Below are positions 17,425 through 26,183 of a DNA stretch of 64,000 bases, in pieces. The stretch is from Jiangella gansuensis DSM 44835 (GTDB taxonomy: Bacteria > Actinomycetota > Actinomycetes > Jiangellales > Jiangellaceae): positions 5,362,070 to 5,426,069 of the forward strand of contig NZ_KI911782.1 of NCBI RefSeq assembly GCF_000515395.1. Reading direction: 5' to 3'. A model generated the notes under the pieces. The model was not told the origin of the DNA. It saw nothing but the letters and a program-made list of their open reading frames with translations, and did no database searches. Numbering within the stretch: position 1 is the stretch's first letter; every line of letters begins with the position of its first letter. The position numbers were made by a program, and so were the translations under genes.

Positions 17425-18732
17425 TCATCGTCGATCCGGCTCCAGCGGCAGGCCACGGATCGCCGCATCGACGAGCTGCACCGGATGCACCAGAGCGACC
17501 CCCGGCATGAGGAACCGGCGCACCTGGAGCAGGCAGCCGGCGTTCGCGGTGGCGACGACATCCGGCGCCGTCGACTCGATCGCCGCCGCCTTGCGGCGGC
17601 CCAGCTCCTCCGCCGTATCCGGCTGGACCAGGTTGTAGACGCCGGCCGATCCGCAGCAGATCGACGCCTCCGGGATGTCGGTGACCTCCACCCCGGGGAT
17701 CGACCGGAGCAGGTCGCGTGGCTGCTGCCGGACGCCCTGCGCGTTACCCAGGTGACAGGCATCGTGGTAAGCGACCCTGGCGCGCAGTGGCTGCCGCGGT
17801 GCTCGTGGCGGCAGCTGCACCAGCACCTCCGTCACGTCGCGCACCGACGCGGCGAACCGGGCCGCCCGCTCGGCGTACGCCGGATCGTCACCCAGCAGTT
17901 CGCCGTACTCCTTCATCGCCGAACCGCAACCGGCTACGTTGACGACGACGGCGTCGACCTCGTGCCGCTCGAACGTGTCGATGAGCCGGCGGGCCCTGGT
18001 AGCCGCCTCCTCCTCACGGCCCGCATGCCAGCTCAGCGCGCCGCAACAGCCCTGATCCCGCGGCACGAGCACCTCGCAGCCCTCTGCCGCCAGCACCCGC
18101 GCCGTCGCCGCGTTCACCTCACCGAACAGCACCCGCTGAGCGCAACCCTCGAGCAGCGCAACCCGCATTCGCCGCTCACCCACGGCCGGCACCACCGCCG
18201 GCGTCCGGGCGAACAGCGACCGCAGCCGAACCGGCGGCAGCAGGTCCTCCGCCGCACGCAACGACGCCGGCAGCCGGCGTACGATGCCGAGCCGGTGTGC
18301 CAGCGCGCGCAGGCCGAGCCGCCGGTACAGCACGCCGAACCCAGCGGCCACCCGCATCCGCGCGGGATACGGGAACACCGCGAAGATCGCCCCCCTGAGC
18401 AGGCGCTCGGCGCGAGTGCGCGGCACATTGCGTTCGACCTGCGGCCGCACCGACTCGATCAGCAGGTCATAGCGCACCCCCGACGGGCACGCCGGCACAC
18501 ACGCCAGGCAGCCCAGGCACGAATCGATGTGCGCCGACATCGTCCGATCCAGCGGGATCTCGCCGCGCTCAGCCAGATCCATCAGGTAGATCCGCCCCCG
18601 GGGCGAGTCCATCTCCTCACCGTTCACGACGTAGGTCGGGCACGACGGAAGACAGAAGCCGCAGTGAACGCAGTCGTCCAGCAGCTCCCGACGCGGTGGC
18701 CGGTGCGCGTCGAAGGAGGTCCGCTCGTTCAT
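17425..18732 (-). CDS. glcF: glycolate oxidase iron-sulfur subunit
   Basis: 435 residues from ATG 18732. It has two ferredoxin-type 4Fe-4S motifs near the N-terminus (DDCVHCGFCLPSCPTYVV; DSCLGCLACVPACPSGVRYD) and two CCG-type domains (QGCCGALSWHAG; DACHLGNAQGV and ASICCGSAGVYN), the GlcF layout. It passes electrons from the GlcDE flavoproteins to the membrane chain during glycolate oxidation to glyoxylate. The frame is open upstream to an ATG at 18846 that overlaps the glcE stop as ATGA; 38 codons between the two ATGs contain a 23-bp-arm inverted repeat. Either start is possible: the ATGA one is coupled, the 18732 one matches the usual family N-terminus (TSFDAHRPP) but lacks a ribosome-binding site. 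Confidence 0.93.
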   Translation of the reverse strand: MNERTSFDAHRPPRRELLDDCVHCGFCLPSCPTYVVNGEEMDSPRGRIYLMDLAERGEIPLDRTMSAHIDSCLGCLACVPACPSGVRYDLLIESVRPQVERNVPRTRAERLLRGAIFAVFPYPARMRVAAGFGVLYRRLGLRALAHRLGIVRRLPASLRAAEDLLPPVRLRSLFARTPAVVPAVGERRMRVALLEGCAQRVLFGEVNAATARVLAAEGCEVLVPRDQGCCGALSWHAGREEEAATRARRLIDTFERHEVDAVVVNVAGCGSAMKEYGELLGDDPAYAERAARFAASVRDVTEVLVQLPPRAPRQPLRARVAYHDACHLGNAQGVRQQPRDLLRSIPGVEVTDIPEASICCGSAGVYNLVQPDTAEELGRRKAAAIESTAPDVVATANAGCLLQVRRFLMPGVALVHPVQLVDAAIRGLPLEPDRR

Positions 18733-18747
18733 GAGCGGAACCCGGTA

Positions 18748-18834
18748 GGTGGCGCCGGATGGCGCCGTCCCCGCCCGCGGGCTCGTTCCTCGCCCGATGC
18801 GACCGAACCCTGGACGGCGCCATCCGGCGCCACC
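18748..18834. repeat. inverted repeat with perfect 23-bp arms at glcE-glcF junction
   Basis: Arm 18748-18770 starts GGTGGCGCCGGATGGCGCC and is exactly complementary to 18812-18834; the 41-bp spacer contains GCTCGTTCCTCGC, also seen in the tandem repeats at the glcD-glcE junction. The insertion keeps the reading frame between the ATGA-coupled start (18846) and the glcF family start (18732). Confidence 0.9.
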
Positions 18835-18842
18835 CACCTCTC

Positions 18843-19979
18843 TCATAACCATGGCGCGAACCTCCCGGGGCACAGGCGATCGTCGGGGTCGAAGCGACGC
18901 TTCACCGCTCGGAGGAGAGAGACCGCCGGGGGCGGGTCGCCCCAGGGAGTGATCTCGTGCTCCAGATCTGGCGTCCAGCGGCACACGGTCGACGCGGGGT
19001 ACGTCTGCCGGAGGGCGGTGACGACGGCGGCGTGTGCGGCGGCGGGTCCACCGCGGAGGCGGACGGTGTGGACGCCGGCGAACAGGGTGCTGGTCATGGC
19101 GGCTTCCACGGCGTACGTCGCGGCCAAGCGATGCAGGTCGGCCGCCAACGACGGGGTTCGGTCCGGCGCCGTGCCGAGGCGGAGCACCGTGTCGCCCTGC
19201 TCGCCGAGAACGATCCGGTCGACGCCGCGCCACTGCTCCGGCGTGCCTTCCGTCGCCGCCGGACCGGCCAGCTCACGCGCCCGGGCGAGGCGGTCAGCGA
19301 CCCCGCGCGCCGTCCCGTCGAACCGGGCCAGCAGGGTTCCGTCACACCATTCGACGGCGGCCGGCTCCAGCGCCGTCGTGATCAGCTGGCCGCCGAGGTC
19401 GAACGCCGCGGCCGCGTCGCACGGGACCGCGAGCGTGGCCGTCGCAGCCGGCCGCGGGTGCACCCGCAACACCACCTCGGCCACAACCGCGAGAGTGCCG
19501 AGGGAGCCATGCAGCAACTTGCCCAGGTCGTAGCCGGCCACGTTCTTGATGACATGGCCGCCGGAGCGGGCGACGGTGCCGTCGGCCAGCACGAGGGTCA
19601 TGCCGATGACACTGTCGCGGGACCCGCCGTACTGATGCCGCGACGGTCCGGCGTCGGCGGTCGCCACGATGCCGCCGATGGTGGCGCCGCGGGCCGGATC
19701 GAGCGCGACCCACTGGCGGTGCTCGGCCAGCACCTCCTGCAGTCGCGACAGCCGCATCCCGGCCTGCACGGCCACCGTCATGTCGGTCGGGTTGTAGCTG
19801 ATCAGCTCGGACATCGCCGTGGTGTCGAGGACGGCATCGTGCTCGGGCCGGCCACCCCACTGCGAGGCGGTGCCGGCCCCGGAGACGGCAAGCAGCTGCC
19901 CCACGGCGGCGCTCTGGACCATCGCCTCACGCAACTCAGCCAGATCGGCTGGCCGATACGTCACCGCTTCGCCGCTCAT
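18843..19979 (-). CDS. glcE: glycolate oxidase FAD-binding subunit
   Basis: 378 residues from ATG 19979. It has the FAD-binding PCMH domain (VTYRPADLAELREAMV; MRLSRLQEVLAEHRQWVALDP; ATIGGIVATADAGPSRHQYG; AGYDLGKLLHGSLGTLAVV), then a shortened FAD-oxidase C-terminal region ending DPDDRLCPGRFAPWL, matching GlcE, the smaller flavin subunit of glycolate oxidase. Two further in-frame starts, each also MSGEA, lie at 20078 and 20177 because of a 99-bp tandem duplication; the one at 20177 overlaps the glcD stop as ATGA. Translation from there would add 66 Arg/Glu-rich residues. Order glcD-glcE-glcF on the minus strand, one operon. Confidence 0.9.
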   Translation of the reverse strand: MSGEAVTYRPADLAELREAMVQSAAVGQLLAVSGAGTASQWGGRPEHDAVLDTTAMSELISYNPTDMTVAVQAGMRLSRLQEVLAEHRQWVALDPARGATIGGIVATADAGPSRHQYGGSRDSVIGMTLVLADGTVARSGGHVIKNVAGYDLGKLLHGSLGTLAVVAEVVLRVHPRPAATATLAVPCDAAAAFDLGGQLITTALEPAAVEWCDGTLLARFDGTARGVADRLARARELAGPAATEGTPEQWRGVDRIVLGEQGDTVLRLGTAPDRTPSLAADLHRLAATYAVEAAMTSTLFAGVHTVRLRGGPAAAHAAVVTALRQTYPASTVCRWTPDLEHEITPWGDPPPAVSLLRAVKRRFDPDDRLCPGRFAPWL

Positions 19980-20177
19980 CGTCCATGGTCGCGCTCCGGT
20001 CCTCGTTCCCTCCGCGGGCGGCTGCGCTCGTTCCTCGCTACGCCGACCACGGCGCTCACTCGTCGCTTCGCCGCTCATCGTCCCTGATCGCGCTCCGGTC
20101 CTCGTTCCCTCCGCGGGCGGCTGCGCTCGTTCCTCGCTACGCCGACCACGGCGCTCACTCGTCGCTTCGCCGCTCAT
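19965..20177. repeat. two 99-bp tandem repeats plus a 15-bp partial copy at glcD-glcE junction
   Basis: Units 19980-20078 and 20079-20177 are 99 bp each and differ only in a short stretch near one end (ATGG versus CTGA, plus-strand sense); the 15-bp unit end CGCTTCGCCGCTCAT also occurs at 19965-19979. Each unit end contains the start ATGAGCGGCGAAGCG on the minus strand, giving three in-frame ATGs 33 codons apart. Body motifs include CTCGTTCCCTCCGCGGGCGG and GCGCTCGTTCCTCGCTACGC. This recalls mycobacterial MIRU elements, which also sit at overlapping stop/start codons; homology to MIRUs is not claimed. Confidence 0.92.
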
Positions 20178-21637
20178 AGCCGCTCGATCACGCCGGCGGC
20201 CTCCAGCGGATGCGGCCGATAGGGACCCGGACGCTCACCGCACAGCCGCGGAGTCGGGAACACCTTGCCGGGGTTGCACAGGCCGTCCGGGTCGAACGCG
20301 GCCCGCAGCCGCAGCATCGTCGCCAGATCGTCCTCGCCGAACATCCGCGGCATGGAGCAGGCCTTGTCTGTGCCGATGCCGTGCTCCCCGGACAGCGACC
20401 CGCCCAGCTCCACGCACAGCTCCGCGATCTCACTCGACAGCCGCTCGGCACGGTCGTGCTCGCCGTCGGCCTCGCAGTACAGGACCAGCGGATGCAGGTT
20501 GCCGTCGCCGGCGTGGAAGACGTTCGCGACCCGCAGCCCGGCGGTGTCGGCCATCGCGCCGATCCGGTCCAGTACCTCGGCCAGCCGGCCGCGCGGCACC
20601 ACGCCGTCCTGGACGAAATAGTTCGAGCTGATGCGCCCGACGGCGGCGAACGCGGCCTTGCGTCCCTGCCAGATGAGCGCCCGCTCGGCCGGGTCGGCAG
20701 CCACCATGATCTTCGTGCTGCCTTGGGCCCGGCAGATCCGCTGCACATGGTCGAACTGCTCGGCGACGTCGTCCGGCGGCCCGTCCAGCTCGACGACGAG
20801 CGCGGCGGCGGTGTCGGCGGTGTACACGCTGTGGGTGGATGCGCCGACCGCCTGGATCGCGAGGTTGTCGAGCATCTCGATCGCGGCCGGGACGATGCCG
20901 GCGGCCACGATGGCCGTCACCGCGTCACCGGCGCCGGCCACCGTCGCGAAGTCGGCGACCATGGTCTCAACATGCGCCGGCTTGGCCAGCAACCGCACCG
21001 TGATCCGGGTGACGATGCCGAGCGTGCCCTCGGACCCGATGAACGCGCCCAGCAGGTCGAAGCCGGGCTGGTACTGCGCCGGGCCACCGAGCGTGGTGAC
21101 CGTGCCATCGGCCAGCACCACCTCGGCCTCCAGCACGTGGTTGACGGTGAAGCCGTACTTCAGACAGTGCGCACCGCCGGAGTTCTCCGCCACGTTGCCG
21201 CCGATGGTGCACACCTGCTGGCTCGACGGGTTGGGCGCGTAGTACAGACCGTACGGCGCCGCCGCCCGGCTGATGTCGAGGTTGGTGACCCCCGGCTCGA
21301 CGACCGCGCACAGGTTCACCGGGTCGACCTCGATGATGCGCCGTAACCGTTGCAGCGAGATGACGATGCCGTCGGCGACGGGGAGGGCACCACCGGACAG
21401 CCCGGTGCCGGCACCCCGCGCGACGAACGGGATGCCGTGTCCGGCGCACACCCGCACGGCCGCGGCGACCTCGGCCGTGGACCTGGGCAGCGCGACGGCG
21501 GCCGGCACCACCCGATACCCGGTGAGGCCGTCGCACTCGTACGTGCGCAGCCGCGCTGGGTCCGTGATGACGTTGTCCGGGCCGAGCGTGGCGAGCAGCT
21601 CGGCGAGCCAGCCGGTGTCGATGGCGTGGCTAGTCAT
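20174..21637 (-). CDS. glcD: glycolate oxidase FAD-linked subunit
   Basis: 487 residues. The PCMH-type FAD-binding domain has the motifs VVEPGVTNLDISRAAAPYGL, SSQQVCTIGGNVAENSGG and GFDLLGAFIGSEGTLGIVT; the FAD-oxidase C-terminal domain has NVFHAGDGNLHPLVLYC (His near the flavin) and SGEHGIGTDKACSMPRMF. This fits GlcD, which dehydrogenates glycolate (or D-lactate-like 2-hydroxy acids) to glyoxylate. It is the first gene of glcDEF. A perfect TTCCG-N5-CGGAA palindrome abuts the ATG, so initiation may be leaderless or a transcript start lies within the operator; an FCD-type GntR gene diverges. Confidence 0.94.
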   Translation of the reverse strand: MTSHAIDTGWLAELLATLGPDNVITDPARLRTYECDGLTGYRVVPAAVALPRSTAEVAAAVRVCAGHGIPFVARGAGTGLSGGALPVADGIVISLQRLRRIIEVDPVNLCAVVEPGVTNLDISRAAAPYGLYYAPNPSSQQVCTIGGNVAENSGGAHCLKYGFTVNHVLEAEVVLADGTVTTLGGPAQYQPGFDLLGAFIGSEGTLGIVTRITVRLLAKPAHVETMVADFATVAGAGDAVTAIVAAGIVPAAIEMLDNLAIQAVGASTHSVYTADTAAALVVELDGPPDDVAEQFDHVQRICRAQGSTKIMVAADPAERALIWQGRKAAFAAVGRISSNYFVQDGVVPRGRLAEVLDRIGAMADTAGLRVANVFHAGDGNLHPLVLYCEADGEHDRAERLSSEIAELCVELGGSLSGEHGIGTDKACSMPRMFGEDDLATMLRLRAAFDPDGLCNPGKVFPTPRLCGERPGPYRPHPLEAAGVIERL

Positions 21638-21652
21638 TTCCGCATTCCGGAA
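21638..21652. promoter_or_regulatory. IclR-type operator at glcD start
   Basis: TTCCGCATTCCGGAA is a perfect TTCCG-N5-CGGAA palindrome directly adjoining the glcD ATG. It shares 13 of 15 positions with the TTCCGCATAACGGAA site at aceB. No second site is evident 21 bp away. Together they suggest that glcDEF and aceB are co-regulated. Confidence 0.65.
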
Positions 21653-21751
21653 TACAAACCCTCACCATACGGATAGCCTAGGACCGGCTCATGCGACGGT
21701 CAACAGTCGCCCCGCACTGTTTCGGCAGCGGCGGAGTCACGCCGCCAAAAA

Positions 21752-21762
21752 CCTATAGGATC
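21752..21762. promoter_or_regulatory. possible GntR operator
   Basis: CCTATAGGATC contains the palindrome CCTATAGG and lies between glcD and the divergent FCD regulator; related half-sites ATAGGATT (21866-21873) and GATAGCCTAGGA (21672-21683) flank it. Operators of FCD regulators are often of this form, usually in the regulator's own promoter. Weak evidence. Confidence 0.3.
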
Positions 21763-21900
21763 ACCATGCTGTTACCGGCTCATGTCGTCGCCGTAAAGCC
21801 GCAGCAGCCCGCCTTCTCCTGGGTATTCACTCGCGTCTGGTCGGCCGCGGCATCGGCCCGATCAGATAGGATTCCGGTGATCTCGCGGAGGGAGTGCATC

Positions 21901-22593
21901 GTGGCAACGGGCGCCGTCCCCGTCGGCATCGCCGGGCTCGCACCGCTGAACCGCGTGCAGCGCGCCGGCCGCACCGCCCCGCATGTGCGCGATCTCCTGG
22001 AGGAGGCCATCCTGCGAGGGGTGCTCCTGCCCGGCGCGCACCTCAATGCCGACGCTCTGGCCAAGCAGCTGGGCATCAGCCACATCCCGGTCCGCGAGGC
22101 GCTGCGCGCCCTCGGCGTCGACGGCTGGATCGAGTTCCGGCCGCACCAGGGCGCGTTCGTCCGCGGCCGTAGCGAGCAGGAACTGGCCGACCTGTTCGAG
22201 AGCCGGACCTTCCTGGAGTCCCAGGCCGCCGCCCTGGCCGCCGAGCGGCGCACCGGCGAACAACTGGCCATCCTCGACGACATCCTGGACCGGCAACGCC
22301 GCTCCACCGACCCGGTCGAGCTGGCCCGCATCAACGCCGAGTTCCACAGCGCGCTGGCCGACTGCTCGCAGAACAACCTCATCGCCGGTTTCGTCCGCAC
22401 GCTCAGCATGCGGGCCCGCTTCTACTTCTCCACCGTCCGGCCCGAGCGACAGGTTTCGTCACGGGAACAGCACGAGGCGCTGGTCGACGCGGTCCGCCGG
22501 CGCGACTCCACGGCCGCCGGCCACCTGGCCCGTGAACACGTCACCGCCAGCCGCCGCGACGTGCGCAACGAACACCTGACGCCGTCCCCCTAA
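21901..22593 (+). CDS. GntR-family regulator, FadR/FCD type
   Basis: 230 residues from GTG 21901, chosen because GCGGAGGGAG lies 7-15 bp upstream; the frame stays open further upstream without homology. The wHTH (about 20-85) reads RDLLEEAILRGVLLPGAHLN, LAKQLGISHIPVREALRAL and WIEFRPHQGAFVRG. The FCD effector domain contains DLFESRTFLESQAAALAA, NAEFHSALADCSQNNLIAGF and a final REQHEALVDAVRRRD...AREHV with the metal/acid-binding His residues. FCD regulators sense carboxylic acids. Divergent from glcDEF, so control of glycolate or a related acid is plausible. Its 3' end faces the palindromic repeat at 22606. Confidence 0.9.
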   Translation: MATGAVPVGIAGLAPLNRVQRAGRTAPHVRDLLEEAILRGVLLPGAHLNADALAKQLGISHIPVREALRALGVDGWIEFRPHQGAFVRGRSEQELADLFESRTFLESQAAALAAERRTGEQLAILDDILDRQRRSTDPVELARINAEFHSALADCSQNNLIAGFVRTLSMRARFYFSTVRPERQVSSREQHEALVDAVRRRDSTAAGHLAREHVTASRRDVRNEHLTPSP

Positions 22594-22605
22594 CGTGCGA
22601 GACAA

Positions 22606-22693
22606 AAATGATCACGTCCGCCATGGGTGCACCCGCTTCACCAGGAATGCTTGCCTGGTGAAGGAGGAGTACCCCAACGTAACGTGATCATTT
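22606..22693. repeat. dispersed palindromic element, copy 3 (full length)
   Basis: The most complete copy: 88 bp with terminal inverted repeats AAATGATCACGT and ACGTGATCATTT, inner CTTCACCAGG / CCTGGTGAAG arms and the loop AATGCTTG. It fills the space between the convergent GntR and DEAD-box genes and may serve as their bidirectional terminator, but its recurrence elsewhere marks it as a repeat family. Confidence 0.9.
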
Positions 22694-22738
22694 GAAGAGG
22701 GGACGGACGGCGTTGGGCACCGGCCGTCCCCCGGTGGA

Positions 22739-24277
22739 TCAGTCGCGCCCGCGGCTGCGGTACGGGCGGCCGCCGTCACGACGGCGACCCTTGAAGCCCG
22801 AGCGGTCCCGGCCGCCGCCGGCGCCCCGGCCGCCGCCGGTCCGCGGCTGCTCGCGCTGCACCATGGCCGGCGCCTCGGACAGCGCATCGGGGGTGATCGG
22901 GCCGTCGACCAAGCGGGCGTCGACGTTCTTCGCCGTCACACCGGCCCGGCGGAACAGGTCACCCAGTCCGCGAGCCTGTCCCGGGGTGGCCACCGTGACG
23001 ACCGCGCCGGACGCGCCGGCGCGCGCGGTGCGGCCGGAACGGTGCAGGTAGGACTTGGACTCACCGGCCGGGTCGAAGTGCACGACCATGCCGACGCCGT
23101 CGACGTGGATGCCGCGGGCGGCGACGTCGGTGGCGACGACCACCTTGGCGCGCCCGTTGCGGAACCGGTCGAGGTTGCGCTCGCGGACCCGCTGGGAGAG
23201 GTCGCCGTGAAGGTCGACCGCGGGGACGCCGGCGTGCTCGAGGTCCTCGGCCAGCCGGGTCGCCGCACCCTTGGTGCGGGTGAACACGATGCTGCGCGGG
23301 TTGGCGCGCAGCAGCTCGGTGGTGATGTCGAGCTTGTTGTGCGGGCCGACCACCAGCACGTGGTGGTCCATGGTGGTGACCGAACCCGCGTCGGGGTCGA
23401 TCTCGTGCTTGGCCGGCTGGTTCAGGTGCCGCCGGACCAGCCGGTCGACGTCGCCGTCGAGCGTGGCCGAGAGCAGCAGCCGCTGCCCGCCGGTCGGGGT
23501 CTGGCTGAGCAGCTCGTCGACCACCGGGAAGAAGCCGAGGTCACACAGGTGGTCGGCCTCGTCGAGAGCGACGACCTCGACAGCGTCGAGTTTGCAGGAG
23601 CCCTTCTCGACCAGGTCGCCGAGCCGTCCCGGCGTGGCGACGACGACGTCGGCGCCGCGGTCGAGCCGGCGGATCTGGCGGTCGTACGGTGCGCCACCGT
23701 AGACGGTGACCATCCGCAGCCGCAGGGCCTCGGCCAGCGGCTCCAGCGCCTCGGTGACCTGGCCGGCCAGTTCGCGCGTCGGCACGATGATGAGTGCCCG
23801 CGGGTGGTTGGGCTGGCTGCGCTCGCCCTCGAGGCGGGCCAGGATGGGCAGCCCGAACGCGAGCGTCTTGCCCGATCCGGTGCGGGCCCGCCCCAGCACG
23901 TCGCGGCCGGCGATGGCGTCCGGCACGACCGCCGCCTGGACGGGGGTGGGCTCGACGATGCCGTCGACGCCGAGGATCTTGACGACGCGGTCGGGCACGC
24001 CGTACCCGGCGAAGACCGAGCCGGCCGGGTCGAACGCCTCGATGGCGGCGCGACGGGCCGGGTCGAACGCGCGGCGGTCGCGGTGCTGACCGCCGCCTCG
24101 GCGGTCGTTGCCGCGGAACGGACGGCGCCCGTACGGCCGGCCTCCGTCGCGGCCGGAGCGAGCGGCACCGCCGTCGCGGCTGTAGCCCTCGCGCCGGTTG
24201 GACCCACCGTCACGGCGGTAGCTGCGCTCGGCACGGTCCTGGGTACCAGCAGTCCCGCTGGCAGGGGTGTACGTCAT
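22739..24277 (-). CDS. DEAD-box RNA helicase
   Basis: 512 residues from ATG 24277 (CGGAGC just upstream). A basic, Gly/Arg-rich N-terminal tail (about 1-75) precedes the two RecA-like domains: Q motif IVEPTPVQAAVVP, motif I ARTGSGKT, Ia VPTRELA, Ib TPGRLGDL, II DEAD (VVALDEADHLCDLGF), III SAT, then SIVFTRTK, VVATDVAARGIHVDG and VI HRSGRTARAG. A second RGG-rich tail (RGAGGGRDRSGFKGRRRDGG) closes it, suggesting RNA binding by both ends. Such proteins remodel rRNA and mRNA, often in cold adaptation. The ~240-bp upstream region may give a long 5' leader. Confidence 0.94.
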   Translation of the reverse strand: MTYTPASGTAGTQDRAERSYRRDGGSNRREGYSRDGGAARSGRDGGRPYGRRPFRGNDRRGGGQHRDRRAFDPARRAAIEAFDPAGSVFAGYGVPDRVVKILGVDGIVEPTPVQAAVVPDAIAGRDVLGRARTGSGKTLAFGLPILARLEGERSQPNHPRALIIVPTRELAGQVTEALEPLAEALRLRMVTVYGGAPYDRQIRRLDRGADVVVATPGRLGDLVEKGSCKLDAVEVVALDEADHLCDLGFFPVVDELLSQTPTGGQRLLLSATLDGDVDRLVRRHLNQPAKHEIDPDAGSVTTMDHHVLVVGPHNKLDITTELLRANPRSIVFTRTKGAATRLAEDLEHAGVPAVDLHGDLSQRVRERNLDRFRNGRAKVVVATDVAARGIHVDGVGMVVHFDPAGESKSYLHRSGRTARAGASGAVVTVATPGQARGLGDLFRRAGVTAKNVDARLVDGPITPDALSEAPAMVQREQPRTGGGRGAGGGRDRSGFKGRRRDGGRPYRSRGRD

Positions 24278-24409
24278 GGTGCTCCGATTCTGTCGAGCGC
24301 GAGCGCACCCCAGTACTTCCGCACGGTGCGGAAACACGGTGAGCCGTCGGGGGCGCGGGTACCCGACTTTCCCTCGACGCTCCACCGTCACAGAATTCGG
24401 GCACAGATG

Positions 24410-24434
24410 AGGCCTCGCTACGATCACGAGGCCT
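24410..24434. terminator. stem-loop after the PH-domain operon
   Basis: AGGCCTCG and CGAGGCCT pair perfectly around a 9-nt loop, 85 bp downstream of the stop of the PH-domain operon and upstream of the helicase gene on the same strand. It is a short GC stem without a clear T tract, so a terminator role is tentative. Confidence 0.4.
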
Positions 24435-24518
24435 TGGCTTGATCATCAGTCTACCCGGCCGCGGGCCGTGGAGCACAACTGGGGCGCGGAGACCCTCGTC
24501 ACCCGACTCCTGTGATCG

Positions 24519-26183
24519 TCAGGGCGCTGGTATCTCGGGGCGGGTGGCACCGGCCCGTCGATCACCGGACGAACCCGGGGCGAGGAACGGCGTCAACAGC
24601 CCCGGTACCGCGCGATCAGCGAGCTCCACCGCGTCGGCGGACTCCACGTCCAATGCTGTGTACGCACCCACACCGGCTGCGGTCGGGGTCTCGACGGTGG
24701 CCAGCCGCAGCCGCCGCTGCAGCAGCGACTGCCGGAACGTCACACCGACCGCGGCGCGGCTCTGCAGCGCAGCGGTAGTGCGGCTCAACGCACCGGACCG
24801 GGTGACGAAGTAGCCGTCGACGACGGTATGCCCGAGCGATCGGAACGCCACGACGGCCAGTCCCAGGGCGACCGGCAGGAGCGCCGGGCCGGCCAGCCAC
24901 AGCCGGTTCGGCAGCGCGTCGACGAGTGTGCCCAACCAGGCGAGCAGACCGGTCACCGCGACCACCGTCATCAGCGCCCAGCTCACCCGGCGCCGCAGCG
25001 CGCGCCGAGGGTGCCGTCGCAGTGGGGCATCCAGCGGACTGGTGTCGGTGTCGAGGACCTCGGCCACCACGCGACGGGCCACCGAAACCGGTCCGCGCGG
25101 CAGGATGGTGGCCGACGGCGTCATGCTCCAGATGGTGAGGCCGGTCGAGATGACGCTGGTGTCGGACATGCCCATCCAACGCCACAGCAGCGGTTCGGCG
25201 ATCTGCGCGCCGCGCAGGCGATCGTCGTCGCGGTTGACCTCCCGGGTCTTGAACAGCCCCTGGCTGGTGCGCAGCAGGGAGCCGCCTTCGGTCCGGACCC
25301 GGGACAGGGTGAACCTCCAGTTCTCGCTGAAGAAGTTGGCGGCCAGGCCGACGACGCCGAAGGCGCCCACAGCGAGGAGCGCCACCACGACCGTCCACGT
25401 GGTGCCGATGGCGTCCCAGTCGGCCAGACCACGCACGACGCCGGCCGGGTCGAGACCGAACATCCGCGCCAGCCAGTAGCCGCCCCACAGCACGCCCGCG
25501 GCCAGGAAGTAGGCCCAGATGGTGAACATGTTATAGAGCACCCACGATGGCTGCAGGCGAGCCAGCACCCGGCCTTCGTCGACCGGCTCGGTGCTCTCGC
25601 CGGTGGCGAGGTCGGCCCCGGTAGCGGTCCCGGCGACTGCGGTGCTGTCGACGCGCTGAGTGGCGGCCGCGACCCCGGGCATCCGCGACCGCCGCAACAG
25701 GTCGGAGCGCAGCCGCTCGGCGACGTCCGCCCGTACGGCGTCGAGCACCAGCGCCGCCTCACCGGCCGCGTACTGCTGACCGGCGCCGACGGTGACGATC
25801 CGCAGGCCCGTGAGCCGGTGCCGGAACTTGGCCGACGTGTCGACGCTGCGGATGCGGTCGCGGCGGATGGAGCGGTGTTTACGCACCAGCAGGCCGGTAC
25901 GCCGCTCCACGTACTGGTCGGTGATGCGGTAGCGGGTCTTGATCCACCGCAGCAGGTCGGACACGCCACCGATCACGCCCAGGCCGCCGACGATGAGCAT
26001 CGGGATCAGGGTGGCCCGGTTGAGTTCGGCGTCGAACAGCCCGACGGCGATGCCGGCCGGGACGAGCGACACCACCGTCTTGGCGAGGTCGACCCACACC
26101 ACCCTGGTGTCCAGCCGCTGCCACGGCAGGTCGGAGTGATCGTCCGGCGGCTGATCGTCCACGACGACGTCCGGCTCGCTCAT
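24519..26183 (-). CDS. large bacterial PH-domain membrane protein (YdbT-like)
   Basis: 554 residues. Three bacterial PH2-type domains, each after paired transmembrane helices: TRYRITDQYVERRTGLLVRKH...RIRSVDTSA at about 85-160, NWRFTLSRVRTEGGSLLRTSQGLFKTREVN at about 300-390 (shown in parts: WRFTLSRVRTEGG), and GYFVTRSGALSRTTAALQSRAAVGVTFRQS in the last ~100 residues (GYFVTRSGALSRTTAALQ). Helical pairs are at about 35-75, 225-285 and 420-465. This matches YdbT-like proteins, whose function is unknown beyond a reported link to antimicrobial resistance in Bacillus. The ATG at 26183 overlaps the previous stop (ATGA). Confidence 0.85.
   Translation of the reverse strand: MSEPDVVVDDQPPDDHSDLPWQRLDTRVVWVDLAKTVVSLVPAGIAVGLFDAELNRATLIPMLIVGGLGVIGGVSDLLRWIKTRYRITDQYVERRTGLLVRKHRSIRRDRIRSVDTSAKFRHRLTGLRIVTVGAGQQYAAGEAALVLDAVRADVAERLRSDLLRRSRMPGVAAATQRVDSTAVAGTATGADLATGESTEPVDEGRVLARLQPSWVLYNMFTIWAYFLAAGVLWGGYWLARMFGLDPAGVVRGLADWDAIGTTWTVVVALLAVGAFGVVGLAANFFSENWRFTLSRVRTEGGSLLRTSQGLFKTREVNRDDDRLRGAQIAEPLLWRWMGMSDTSVISTGLTIWSMTPSATILPRGPVSVARRVVAEVLDTDTSPLDAPLRRHPRRALRRRVSWALMTVVAVTGLLAWLGTLVDALPNRLWLAGPALLPVALGLAVVAFRSLGHTVVDGYFVTRSGALSRTTAALQSRAAVGVTFRQSLLQRRLRLATVETPTAAGVGAYTALDVESADAVELADRAVPGLLTPFLAPGSSGDRRAGATRPEIPAP

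Noticed and set aside
19965-20177. CRISPR-like repeat pattern
   Set aside because: Units are contiguous 99-bp tandem repeats without unique spacers and no cas genes are present.
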